Below are positions 49,182-60,689 of a stretch of DNA of 64,000 nt, one piece after another (the first letter of the stretch is position 1; each line of letters begins with the position of its first letter). This DNA comes from Sapria himalayana (lineage: Eukaryota; Streptophyta; Magnoliopsida; Malpighiales; Rafflesiaceae). The notes under the pieces were generated by a model, which saw nothing but the letters and a program-made list of their open reading frames with translations, ran no database searches and was not told the DNA's origin. The position numbers and the translations under genes are program-made. The stretch lies in assembly GCA_029783825.1 (NCBI GenBank), contig JAREIK010000801.1, forward strand, positions 8,469,571 through 8,533,570, read 5' to 3'.

Positions 49182-49879
49182 CTATTAGGGTTATGCTTCT
49201 ATCAGTGACTACAATCTGATACACAATTAATAAAAAAACCCATGGGGCAAAATCCTGCACTTAATTGCCATGATGTTAATAGCTCAAAATCACAGTGAAA
49301 ATCTTGGAAACAGTAAACACAAATCACGGTGAAAATCTTGGAAACATGAAACTCAAATCACTGATTAAAAAAAATAATTCTCTCTCAGTAAAGGGTAACA
49401 TAATTTCTTATTACTAATAATTGATTGTGACATTGAACATCTATATATGAATAGATGCTTATTATAATGATAGGTATCTTTCAGTGATTGCCTACTAAAA
49501 CTACTATAGTTTTTCTTCTATATGTTGCTATTATAATGAATGTTCAAAACAATAATACTTAAATAACCAACATAATTTTTTATTGGCTACTATAATTTTT
49601 TTAAAATAAAAAAATTATATAATAAATAAAATATGATTACTAGTAATACAAATATTAGCTAATTGTCAAAAATCTATTAGTCTAAAATAAAAAATGAGTA
49701 AAATAATTAATTATTTCTAAATAAGAGGAATAATATATTGTCTTAATGAGGATGCATTGTAGCACCAAATTAAACTTTCTGAACAATCAAAATCCTTCTA
49801 GAACTACCATTTGTAGCATCAATTAGCACAAGAAAACAACCACTATAAAAGTATCATGGCATCATATAAAAATAAAGTT
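49182..49879. other. AT-rich DNA without recognisable genes
   Basis: One local direct repeat occurs: AAATCACGGTGAAAATCTTG near 49320, with a similar AAATCACAGTGAAAATCTTG near 49288, period about 32. Otherwise nothing is seen. Confidence 0.5.
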
Positions 49880-50091
49880 AGACAAATAAACATATAAACA
49901 TATAGACATATAAACATATAGACAGATAAACATATAGACATATAGAAATATAAATAAATAGACAGATTGACAAATAAATAGATAGACAGTCAGATAAATA
50001 AATAGAAAGATAGATAAATAGATAGATAGACAGATAGATAGACAAATAGATAGACAAATAAATAGACAAATAAATAGACAGATAGATAGTA
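49880..50091. repeat. Tetranucleotide GATA/GACA/AAAT-type repeat array
   Basis: About 210 bp of ATAGACAT, AGATAGAT and AAATAGAC units. On the minus strand this reads as a long open frame of Ile/Tyr/Leu/Cys residues, which is an artefact of the repeat. Confidence 0.95.
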
Positions 50092-50103
50092 CAAAATTTT
50101 TTT

Positions 50104-50115
50104 GCTCTAATATCA
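50104..50115 (-). promoter_or_regulatory. Copia-type primer-binding site (minus orientation)
   Basis: GCTCTAATATCA is the complement of TGATATTAGAGC, two changes from the usual tRNA-Met-type site. It is immediately followed by TGTTGAAATTC at 50116, the expected LTR boundary. It fits, in orientation and position, as the 5' end of the minus-strand copia remnant at 47429-48420. Confidence 0.55.
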
Positions 50116-52200
50116 TGTTGAAATTCAAACTCATACAGAAAAAAAAAAATACAATAATACTCAATAAATCAATGTCATACAATAACTATCCTTACAAAAT
50201 TGATTATTATGATTTGGTAGCTCATAGACTAATGCTCCCACCAAAAGCATAAAATAAAATAAAATGAGTATACAACTTAAAAATCACAACACCATCAAAA
50301 CTAGATACATAACAAACCATGCAGTTCAATATTCTTTTCTTTTGTTTTTTTAATTTATTCATAATTATAAAATTACAAACTCAATTCTTTAATGTGGATA
50401 GCAATGAGATATAGGAACCACCCTAATATAGAAGACAAACTAATCAAGACAGCCTAAAAGTTAAATGCTCCCATTAGAAAATAATTTAAAAAGATAATAA
50501 AATAACGGTAAACATAAAATTATAAAACATCAAAAACTCCTCGAGCTAAAGTACAAGTCCAAACTTACCCCCTAACCTAGTAGTATCATGTTGTTTAAAG
50601 TTCCCTGGAGTCGATCTTGAACATGGTCTTGCTCATCATAGCTCCAAGATAATATGCAATTCTCTTAAATTTGCAGTCTTCAACTAGTAGCATTGTAGCT
50701 TTCATAATATAATACATGTTGACTTTAGTAGCAATGTCCACACATGATATGGCATTTCTAGCAGAGAAGATTAAAGAAGGGTTAACACTCCTTTTCTGCA
50801 ACATCTAGGATGCATAATACATGGATAATTTGTCTTAGTGTTATCAATTGCCCAAAAACAACTAGTCCCCTGGTACCCTCACACACTCTCCGAGGATCTT
50901 GTTCCCTAAGGTAGATGATAGTCGGTACATTGAACTTATACAATGTCTATAATGCTATCACCACTCAAAGATACTTTTGGGTACAAAGTATCATGTTTGT
51001 GCTTCGAATTCCATACACCAACACAGGAGCAGGTATAAATTTGAACTTCAAATACATGATACGGATCACCAGAACCCTAGAATTCTTGGCCATTTCTTAT
51101 ATATGACACAAGTTGATTGGGGCAGCACACAAATTGGATGCTCTCATCAAAAATATAAAGTAAATAAAAATAAAAAAGAAAGAGAAATGAATATAATCTA
51201 CTTCAATAATTATCTTCAACAAATAGGATAAATAGTTAGGCACTTCCTAGTTAAAATAGTATTTTCAATATGAAATTTTTGATAAATAACCAAATAGTTA
51301 CATTGATTATTTTCTTGAGATTGAGATTATTTATTAAGGTGAATAAATATTTTTATGATAATATAAATACATATCTAATATTATTTCTGAGTTTGAGTAA
51401 TTAAGTTGTACTTTAATAGATATTTTACTTAATTCAAGTATGGAATTCTCTTCAAATATAAATACATACTATAAAATAATAAGAATATTGACCCATCTTA
51501 TAATTATCATATAATGTATCAATTATCTTGTTAGCATAACTAATTTTTTCTAGATTTTACTAGGTAAATTCACTTTGATATTGTTATTCACATGCTTAGG
51601 TATATGAAAATAACACCTATGTTTGATATTTTTTTCAAAGAAAAGGTCAATTTAGTATAACTTATTACTCTAATTCTAGTTTGACTCCATTAATTATAAA
51701 AAAGATATATGTCATAAGTTATTATACCCATAACTATTAAATCGAGATTTGAATCGAGAATCGAAATACTTGATTAATAAATCGAAAATCGAATTATAAA
51801 TCAATTTTTTTTAATTTTTTTTCATGTTAATTAAGTTATATTTCCTATAGTTGATAATTTTTTTTTGCATTTTAATTTTTATTTTTGACTTTTTTGATAT
51901 TTTGTTACATTTTCACTTTAAGTTCATAATATTAAATGTTGAAGTTATTTTTTTTTCTACGTTAATTAATTCATACAATTGACAATTTTTTTATATTTTA
52001 ATTTTTACTTTTGTAACTTTTTGAAGATCTTAATTCCTTGAGAATCTATATTAAATTGATATATGTGAATCAATTTGCGATTCAGCGATTCAGTCTTCAA
52101 TTCATATATATTTTTGATTCTTTTAAAGAGTCAGATTATTTTTTTTCCGTGATACATGAATCAAATCGTGAATCATATGATTTTGATAATAATTTATATC
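50116..52200. other. Probable copia 5' LTR and unassigned AT-rich DNA
   Basis: The block 50560-51150 is less AT-rich than its surroundings but has no protein motif. A diverged direct repeat, ATGCTCCCACCAAAAGCATA near 50232 and ATGCTCTCATCAAAAATATA near 51138, brackets it, both followed by AAATAAAATAAA-like sequence. This may mark an LTR or a local duplication. 51240-52040 holds nothing recognisable. Confidence 0.35.
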
Positions 52201-52239
52201 TTTTTGATAAGAATATTAAGATACAAATAATTATTTTTA

Positions 52240-52589
52240 AATCTAATATAGATGCAGCATACAATATTATGATATCTATTACTTGTAAACTGTGTATATC
52301 AAACATACTCTATGAGTTGAATTTTTCAATTTTTAGACCAATCACTCTATCTTATGATAATTGGTTAGCATGGCACATTACTTTCGATCAAATTTTCTAT
52401 GAGCAAATAAATTATATTGAGATTAACGGCTAATTCATCAAAAAAAATTTAATGTGAATTTCACTATCAAAGCACATATGCCTACTAGACACCAATTTGC
52501 ATGTATTTTTACTAATACTTCGAGAGGATATCATACCACGCATTTTTCCTCTAAATTGTGTGTTGATGACATATCTCCTACAGGAGGAG
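52240..52589 (+). pseudogene. Ty1/copia RNase H C-terminus with polypurine tract
   Basis: Within an open stretch, LSYDNWLAWHITFDQIFYEQ followed by INYIEIN (about 52349-52430) matches the copia L-x-x-D-N-x-x-A-x-H...F-H-E-R-T-K-H-I-E-I end of RNase H; the catalytic Asp-Asn remains. FIKKNL, LDTNLHVFLLI and a CVLMTYLL segment follow. It ends at a purine run AGGAGGAG (52582-52589), directly before TGTTCAG, which looks like the start of a 3' LTR at 52590. Plus strand, hence a different element from the minus-strand copia remnants. Confidence 0.7.
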
Positions 52590-53640
52590 TGTTCAGTTAT
52601 TGTTATTGTGTATGTTTTTTTATGTAGTAGAATGCACCTAATACATAAAAAGCATCCGTGTATTTTTTTTTTCATACTTATATATATACATATCTATATA
52701 TGAACTCTTAGTTTTTGAGATTTTTTACCCTTTAATAAAAATCATTCCTTTCATTTTTTAGCCATCAATCATATCTCATGAGAATAATTCCACATTGATA
52801 AAGGAAAAAAAGGTTTGCTAGAATAATATGTGATCATATAATTTTTAATAAAATAAAAGATACATTCTATAGAATGACAAGTAAAAAATTATATTTCAAG
52901 ATATGAATATCAAACAAAAAAAATATCAAGACATTCATAAAATAATTGTTATCAAGATCAAAGTAATAAAGCCAATATGTCAAACAAAAAAAAATAAAAA
53001 AAAACACAAATAATAAATATATTAGAGTAATTATGATAATGATGATGATGATGATTAAAGTTAAAGATAGCATGATCATATACAAAAATAAATAAAATGA
53101 ATCAAGAAAATAAAGTTTATAAACAAGAAAAAATTAACTTCATGCGAGTTAAATGACAAATCATGATTTGTATTTGCTTAATCTAATAAAAACCTAACTC
53201 AAAATATAACCAAATAATAAGACACACCAAATTGCCCCCAATTAGTTTGTGATTTTGCTTAGAATTCAGTTGATCCCCTCTTTTCCAATGTGGATTAATA
53301 TCATAAAAATTTGTTTCTCTTCCAATACCAATGAAATCCAATGTAAATCTAGTTGATCCCCCAATTAAATGTTTTACAAGAACATTTAAAAGCTATTCAC
53401 ACAACTAGTGAGTAATAGATCTAGAACCCTACTCATGTAAGCTTACCAACAAGACAAAATACACTTGCACAGTAGGGAATAATCTTGATGTTCTTGTAAT
53501 TCACTTCATGTTTTTAGTAAGCAGTTCATTACCAAAGAAGATCTATATTCGAGCAGTGATGCAGCTAAAGCTGGAAGTTAAAAATCTTCTGCAGAATCAA
53601 AATATATGTTAAGTAGGCGACATTTATAACAAAAAAGTAC
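52590..53640. other. Presumed copia 3' LTR start and AT-rich DNA
   Basis: It begins with LTR-like TGTTCAGTTATTG. A (GAT)n run lies near 53037-53057. Otherwise it is A-rich, without recognisable genes, and includes the region 3' of the small membrane protein gene. Confidence 0.4.
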
Positions 53641-53644
53641 TATT

Positions 53645-53812
53645 TCAAGCACTCTCATCATCGTCTATGTCATCAATGGCGTGAATCATTCGACGCTGGT
53701 CTTGTGCTTTTCTTTCTGCCACAACCATGAAGAGAGTGACTGCGGTTCCGATGACACATGCCCAGAGAATTCTTGTTGACCATTTGTCTCCAACGACTGC
53801 TCCAATTCCCAT
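53645..53812 (-). CDS. Small single-pass membrane protein, 55 residues
   Basis: ATG at 53812, TGA at 53645-53647. The protein starts MGIGAVVGDKWSTRILWACV, has a hydrophobic span of about 14-20 residues (ILWACVIGTAVTLFMVV), then a basic stretch (ERKAQDQRRM) and an acidic end (AIDDIDDDESA). The layout suggests a single helix with the charged tail on one side, in an organelle or endomembrane. GC content and codon use stand out against the AT-rich surroundings, and no stop or frameshift occurs. From memory, short plant proteins starting with a similar VVGDKWSTRxLW segment are conserved, of unknown function. There is no transposon motif in it. It could be the last exon of a longer gene, though the start context and length fit a complete one. 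Confidence 0.65.
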   Translation of the reverse strand: MGIGAVVGDKWSTRILWACVIGTAVTLFMVVAERKAQDQRRMIHAIDDIDDDESA

Positions 53813-54149
53813 GGTTAAATCAGAAAAACCAGATATGATCTATTTCCGAGCATCCGCACATTCGGACGTGCTTCTGCTTCACTAAAAACCCATATACATA
53901 TGTTTTCAAACTAAAATTTAAAAAATATTTATGTTTTATTTAGGGACAATTATTAAATAGTATGAGTAAGGGTTCATAATTACTTTGAATTATGATTTTA
54001 AAAAAATAAGTCCCCTATGGTATTAATTATATTAAATATTCTAAAAAAAGCCCTATACCTAAAATTATAAAATAAGATAGTTAGAATGAAGATGTTATGA
54101 GGAGCTAATTACTAGAAGAGATCCATGTTACGAGATCATTATCAACCAA

Positions 54150-55440
54150 CAGGCCACATTGAGAGCTCATGGTAACTTGTTACGACCTCATGGAGTTCTT
54201 GCACCTCTTTTAATTCCATGAAGCTTGTGGAGGTCTTGTGAGTTCGTGGACCTCCCAGGAGCTCTTGTCAGCTTGTTATGAGCTCCTATGAGCTTGTTAC
54301 CAGATCATATGAGTTTGTTGCTAGCTCCTATGAGGTCATTGTCACGGACTTAATGTGTGAGCATATATGATTGTAGCTGAAGATTTTATTTAAGATCAAG
54401 TGTGTTGATGGATTTGAGTGAAAATATGTGAGAGTTCTCCAGAAGGTGAGTAAATGGATTGAAGGTGATGCTTCTTTGGAGTTCATGCATACTGATCTGG
54501 TTAAGTTTGTGAAGTTTGTCACTAGTATGTGACTTAACTATAAAGAAGGGTGTTGGCCTATCCTACATAAATTGATTGGGAGTTAGAGCTACTCTTTTGA
54601 TGAGCTTGAGGCAAGGCAAAACCAATCAGCATAAAAGTATAAAGTGTGGCTTGGCAAGCTAAGTCTCACAAAAGTGAATATCTGAAACCATCATACAGGC
54701 TACACTTCTATGTGGACAAAGTAGGCCCGTGACATTGTGGAGCTAATTGAGCTCTCGGTAACTCATTATGAGCTCCTAAAGTGAGCACCTGGAAATTTGT
54801 TTAACTCATGCAACCTTGTGGATGTTGTGAATCATAAGAGCCATTTGGAGAATGAATGGACCCAATTCCTTAATTGGGGCTTATATGATATTTAATAATC
54901 AAGCTAATTTATTCAGACTCATTTTAAGTTAAGTATGTCATGTACACCATTAAGCCATTCTAATATGTTATTTATTTATTTATTAACCATACAGTATAAA
55001 GTGAATATATATAAGGCACGTATCTTTGATATATTATATCGAATATTTCATTTTTGATTTATTGTGAGCTCGTGGATCTCCTAATAGCTCTTGTCAACTA
55101 GTTATGAGCTCCTATCAGCTCATTACAAACTCTTATGAGCTTGTTACTAGCTCCAATGAGCTCGTGGAGCCCATTACGAGCTCTTAAAGTGAGCTTCTAA
55201 AAGTTTGTTGAGCTCATGCAAGCTCGTGGATCTCCTAGGTGTTCCTTAAAAGCTTCTGCCAATTCTCAAAGCAAGCTTGTAGAGCTCCAACAACTCATTG
55301 AGTTGTTGCGAGCTCGTGGATCTCCCAATAACCCTTTACAAGCTTCTATGAGCTACCAGGAGCTCATGAGCTCCTGGAGTGAGCTCATTGAGCTCCTAGA
55401 GCAAGCTTTCAGAAGTTCATCAAGCTAGTGGAGCTCAATG
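54150..55440. repeat. GAGCTC-rich minisatellite, about 21-bp unit, in two blocks
   Basis: A loose unit, TTGTTACNAGCTCCTATGAG, recurs about every 21 bp at 54255-54345 and 55075-55435, with isolated units near 54740-54800. The blocks also share a longer stretch: GAGTTCGTGGACCTCCCAGG at about 54240 corresponds to GAGCTCGTGGATCTCCTAAT at about 55065. GAGCTC is itself palindromic, so the array is full of small inverted repeats. The 70-codon open frame at 55216-55428 is a by-product. The sequence between the blocks (54345-54740) is unassigned. Confidence 0.75.
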
Positions 55441-56446
55441 AACATCTTTAAAGATTAAAAAAATTATAATGTCATGTATTATTCCCAAAGCATTTTGTTT
55501 TGGTTTAGAGAACCCAATAAGATCTTTTTAGTTAAACTATTTTATGCACTATGTGTATGTGTATGCCTAAATATATAAATATATAGTTTTCCCTCATATA
55601 ATTCATATGAATAACTTGTTTTGTTTTGTGTCCACCGACTTCATACTACTATGGAAAAATTATAAGTTATGGCTTGTGAAAGATGATTTTCATTATAAGT
55701 TAACATAGTGAAAAAATTATAAAATATCTTTTTTTTATAGAAATTATAACTTCCCATAAGCGAGTTTATGCAAAGGTTAAATTAATTCTATTATGATAAA
55801 TGCAACAAAATAGTTTAGGGTGGTCCAATTTGATGAATTTTCTCTATGTAGAAGCTAAATAGAGAGAATAAAATTAGTTTGGATGCAAAGCATAGACTGA
55901 TTTCGCAAAACTATGTGAAACTTAATCGACACTTAATTCACATAGATAACAAGTTGATAGAAATCTTGAGTAGAAATTTAGTGGATGCAACTTCCATAGC
56001 TAATCACGGTGCAAATGTTCTAGGTTTGGTTTTAGGAATAAGCTAGTTCATCTTCTTCCTTGGTCTTTATTTTTTTTATGTGCTTATCAAGATGTATCAT
56101 AGCTCCATATATCTCCCCAAGCATCATCAAGTAGTGGTGTGACTTTTTCTAGTCATGTTATGTCTATGTTTTCAATAGTTCCTACATTTTATTTCTCCTT
56201 TTTCTTCACATGGAAATATCATGACTTTTGCAATGTGAGTCATGACATGATCATAGCATGTCTCCTTTTATTTTGCTATCATGACTTTGAAAAATATCAT
56301 GATATCATAACATGTGTCTTCATCAAGGTGCATCATGACTTTTTTTTGTTACATATCTTTTTCTAACTTTAAGATTTTTTTAATTTCTTCATGCCAACAA
56401 TCATTTAAAAAATCTTTCATCTTGAATTCCACAATCTAGTTCTCAA
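55441..56446. other. Unassigned DNA with TCATGACTTT-type words
   Basis: No gene. At 56140-56345, TCATGACTTT and ATCATGACTTTG recur several times. Similar words occur at 45930-46330 and 60690-61500. Confidence 0.4.
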
Positions 56447-57800
56447 CTATATGGATGAGGCTATCAATTCTCCAATATATTCTTCATCTTTATCTAGATT
56501 TTGTAGAATTTTACATATGTTAAATTTCATTTGTTTTTCTCCCACTTGAACAGTGAATTCATCATTCTTGACATCAATCAATGTTTGTCTAGTCCCCAAA
56601 AAGGGTTTTATCATGATCAATGTTGCATATGAGTCTTCTTTTGTGTCCAACACCATAAAGACTTTATAGAGAAGATAAATTCCTTTACTTTTACTAGCAC
56701 CTCTTTAATTATCCCATTTAGAAATTTGATAGATCTATCAATCAATTTTAATGAAAGAGAAGCTAGAGTAATTTTACCTAAGTTCAATCTCCTTACTATG
56801 GATAATAACATCAAGTTGGTACTATCTCTCAAGTAATATATGGCTTTCTGAAAGGCGTGAACTCTAAAAATGCACATAATATTAGGACTACTCAGCTCAT
56901 TGAATTTACTCTAGAGTTTTCTTTAAATTTTTGCACTATATTTTTAATCATATTCAGTTTTCTCTAGACTCCAACTTTTTATTGCCACTTATTATATTCC
57001 TAATGAATGTCACATATTATGGTATATGAGACAAAATGTCAACAAATAATTTAATAATCTTTAGCTTTCTGAAAATAATGAGAAATTTTTTAAACTTTTT
57101 GTCTACCTTTCTCTTTTTGAATTTCTTTGGAAAAGAAAGAATATGGTGCAAAGAATGAGGATTGTTTTCATATTCTTTATTATTCATATTAAATTTCTAT
57201 ATGTTATGATAGTTCATTGATATCTTTTTCTTCATTATCACTTTTTTATAGTTGTCCCTTCATGTGTTAGATTAAAAATTGGCTAAAGAATGTATCTATC
57301 TTGGCCTTCATGGATGAAAATTTATCCAACTTAAAATTTTAGTTTGGCTCCTTCTAGTTGCTCTTTTATTTGGAGTTTAGTAGTTATTTTTGGCTAATTC
57401 CTCAAATAAAAAAATATGCTTCAATGAGTAATCTATTCATTATAAAACTACTTGAGACTATATATACTATGTAAATCATCATATAATTTAGACTATTATA
57501 TAATATTCGGGCTTGAAACCACAACTCAAATTCAAGTTGTAGGCACCTCCATAATAAGTCTTAAAATCAATCTTTAGAATCATATAAAATCTCTTGCTCT
57601 TCTTGTCTGAATTAATTGATTTCTACCCTTAGTTGTATTGTGCTTTAAAGTGGGAATAAGTTGGTTAAAAATATTTGAATAGCTCATCCTAACTCTTAAA
57701 TGAAACGCATAATAAGCATATGAACCAGCTCTTTGCCTTATCTCTTAAAGAAAATAAAAACAATATCAACTTGATTGTATTATGAATAACTCCATTCATA
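56447..57800 (-). pseudogene. Ty3/gypsy gag and aspartic protease (Athila/Tat-like), broken
   Basis: Minus strand. Gag is recognised at about 57560-57760: SLRDKAKSWF, then ELFKYFLTNLFPL and INQLIQTRRARDF, matching the capsid signature of large plant gypsy elements. The protease lies at 56447-56877: DSTNLMLLSIVRRLNLGKI, LKLIDRSIKFLNGIIKEVLV, KVKEFIF, then VLDTKEDSYATLIMIKPFLG, TRQTLIDVKNDEFTV and MKFNICKILQNLDKDEEYIG. The active-site D-x-G-A-S has become R-D-S-T, so it is catalytically dead. A frameshift separates the halves of the protease near 56640. RT is not found to the left. Confidence 0.8.
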
Positions 57801-58752
57801 TTCCACCGTATTGTATAACTACAAGAATGTCACATTATGACTATGAGAGTCAGCTTCAAATTCAAAATAATTTGCTTGAATATATTTCATCTAAATCTCA
57901 AAGTAATTATCCATCAATATTTACCTCTAATAATTTTCAAGGCTTTGGTGAGGAATAAGCTTTCATTCTTAATAAGTATTTTTTAGATATTTTTATTTTT
58001 GGGTCTAGAGGTAATGACTCTATCTTATATCTTATGTTCATATGAATGTGTGGTTACAAAACAAAAACAAAAATCAAATAAAAATGGGAACCACTTTCCT
58101 TTAAAGGAGTTGGGTCAAATCAAAGATACCCAATCAAAATAAAAATAATTCTTAAAAATAGTATCTAAAGATTAAAACTCGATGCAACATTACTAATGAT
58201 GCCAAAAACTTGTAATTTTCAATGATAGAACCAAAAACTCATTGTGCATATGTATGCTTTTAAAAAATTCAACAAGTATATGGGTCATATAAGTAATAAG
58301 GTGAACATAAGTTAAAATATCAATCTCATAGGAACTATGTTAACTTTTGATCAAGTTTTGGTGAATTAACTAACTACTCAAGTTTATAAAATAAAAATTA
58401 GGTTTTTGAAAGATACTTAGACTCTAGTATTGGTATACTTTTATGTGTATGTTAATGTTTCTTCTATGGTTTTGTGGATAAGTAATATGTGTTTATTGGA
58501 TGAAAGGCAATTAGATGTGAGATCTCCAATCATATTGCTAGCCTTCAAGAGTTAATCAACCATGAAGTTTCATTCCTCTAGATAATCTTTTTGTGGTTCT
58601 ATCTTTGGTATAGTTATCATCATTTTTCAAATTTGCCCATATTCTTAACAATTAGTGACTTTGTAATTCTTACTCATTTTAGCAATTTGTCAACTCTCCT
58701 TAGTGGTTGCTTTGATTGTGAATATCTATATTCTTTGGCTAATACTTCTAGA
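57801..58752. other. Unassigned DNA upstream of the gypsy gag remnant
   Basis: The position suggests leader or N-terminal gag of the minus-strand element, but no motif supports this. Nothing else is seen. Confidence 0.35.
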
Positions 58753-59106
58753 TAGAGGTGTCAAATAGCTCGGGCTACTTGGCCTAGTTCAGTAGTACCT
58801 ATCTCGGCACGGCATGGTTTGGAATCATGCCTCCTGCCATGCCATGCACAACCCGTGTGCCTGGCCCGACGACACAATAAACTAGCCCGTGTGATCACTC
58901 GATGGGATCCTTGTCAGGCAGTCACCCCAGCCATTTTATTTATTTTTTTAAATTATGGGGCGGTCCATTTTTTTTAAATGTAGCCACATGGAAGATTGTA
59001 ATTGGCAGGCCACGTGGCCATTTTGTTTTACACATAGTATGGTGGCATGACCATGCCGAGAAATAATAAGCCATGCCTACACGGTACAACTCTTTTGACA
59101 CATCTA
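58753..59106. mobile_element. GC-rich hAT-type MITE, copy 3
   Basis: The left end is TAGAGGTGTCAAAT and the right end TTTTGACACATCTA (complement TAGATGTGTCAAAA). The 8-bp target duplication CTTCTAGA is perfect at 58745-58752 and 59107-59114. The interior has GGCACGGCATGG, GTGCCTGGCCCG and CATGCC-type words as in the other copies, but is more decayed and partly AT-rich. Length 354 bp, nearly the same as copy 1. Confidence 0.85.
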
Positions 59107-59249
59107 CTTCTAGAGATATTAGTATCATACCTATATCAATTAATTAACACCAACCTCTCAAGTCTACCCATGAAAGCCATCACAAGAAGAATGTAATTAA
59201 AGAATTGTCACTTTTTATCAGCATATGTCCTTTTATTTGTGTCCAATGG

Positions 59250-60085
59250 CTTACTATTATGACTCTATTATACTGTCTAATATTATTGGTTAGGTAGTAT
59301 TCCAAAAGCTCATTAGCAATGATATCTCATTAAAAAAAGATCTATATTTATATGAGCCATACAAATTATAAATAAGACTTGTCTAGATATTGATTCCAAA
59401 CAAATTATATAAGCAATTTAGTCGATCAATAGTGAGATAACTCAATTTTAGTAAAATAGATATTTTGGATTGTAGTATCAATATTAGATACATATATTTT
59501 TTCAATTAATTTGTGTGATATATATTAAAATAGTTCAAATTATATTGAGTTTAAATATAAAATAAAGGCTGAGTTCTTATATAATGACTTTTTGCTCTAA
59601 TGACATATAAGGTAATAATCACTATTGAGCTCATCCCAAATAATAGTCCCCTCATAGCTATCCCTCAAATACATCAACACCAAGATAATAAATCATCTAT
59701 GTTAGAGAGTTATTCATAATCACATATATTTTGAGCAACTTATAAATTACACTTGATAGTTGATTCATACTATTATTCTTCATTCTCAAGTGTTATAAAG
59801 ACCAAGAATTAATATGAATTGTAAGTATTTATACTTTCAACTTCGTAAATATCATACTCACATAATTAATATATACTAATCTTAAGCTTTACTAGAAGAA
59901 ACTATATGAGTAAAAACAACTCAAAGGGTTATCACCATCTTATGAGTAATAATATATTCATACATATCTCAAAGATTATCTTTCATCATCCTCCTCATTG
60001 ATAATAGGAGTCTCACACAAAAGGTGATATCCTTAGAAGAATATTATATATATAATATCCATCTTAATCAAGAACAAGTTATTTT
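59250..60085. repeat. Dispersed direct repeat, left copy
   Basis: It aligns in order with 63195-64000: GTCTAATATTATTGGTTA, TCAATAGTGAGATAACTCAA, AAAGGCTGAGTTCTTATATA, GTAAGTATTTATACTTTCAA, AACTATATGAGTAAAA, GTTATCACCATCTTATGAGT and AATCAAGAACAAGTT all have counterparts. The left edge abuts the region next to MITE copy 3. It may be an LTR or a shared leader/gag region of two related gypsy elements. Confidence 0.7.
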
Positions 60086-60477
60086 AAGACATGTATAATA
60101 TATTGGTGTATGAAATTATTCATACTTTTAGTTTTGTAGGTATCATATTCACAATAATTAATATACCCAAATTTCAAGTTTTAACATGTAGTTTTATCTC
60201 ATGCATCATGGTAAAAAGGGTTATCACTTCCTACCATATGCCTGAGCGAGCCTCTTGGTTTAATTATCATCATTCACTATGACAACTTGCACAATCCTAC
60301 CAATAATCAAATTCATAATTCAAGGTCTATTTTATTACTTATCCATCAATTTTTATAACACAACATAAATTGAATCACATTCATTAATATAAAATCTATT
60401 TATAAATCATTGGAAAAAGTTATATAAGCCCTATATCACATGCTTTTTTGTTATGATTTTTCAAATCTACATTAGAA

Positions 60478-60495
60478 GGGGGGGGGGGGGGGGGG
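60478..60495. repeat. 18-base G homopolymer
   Basis: Eighteen consecutive G, preceded by ATTAGAA and followed directly by TGTTC. A purine run ending in G just before TG is the arrangement of a polypurine tract and 3' LTR. The run can also form G-quadruplex or triplex structures. Confidence 0.9.
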
Positions 60496-60689
60496 TGTTC
60501 AAAGTCATGCTCCCAACTTTAAGGTTTATCTTATGTCTTGTACCTCTTGCTTGCTTGTAGAGGACTAATAGAGCGAAAAAATCACTTTTAGGGCTTGATT
60601 TTCATGCTTTGGCTTTTAGTTGGTACATGGACGAAGAAGATGAAAAAGATTAGAAACCCCTATGGGTTTGAAAGTCATTCCCAAAATTT

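Noticed and set aside
49862..50182. Hydrophobic 106-codon frame on the minus strand
   Set aside because: It is a translation of the GATA/GACA tetranucleotide array; the Leu/Ile/Tyr/Cys pattern is repeat-derived.
55216..55428. 70-codon frame with repeated Gln/Ala/Arg/Gly/Ser/Pro
   Set aside because: Produced by the GAGCTC minisatellite.
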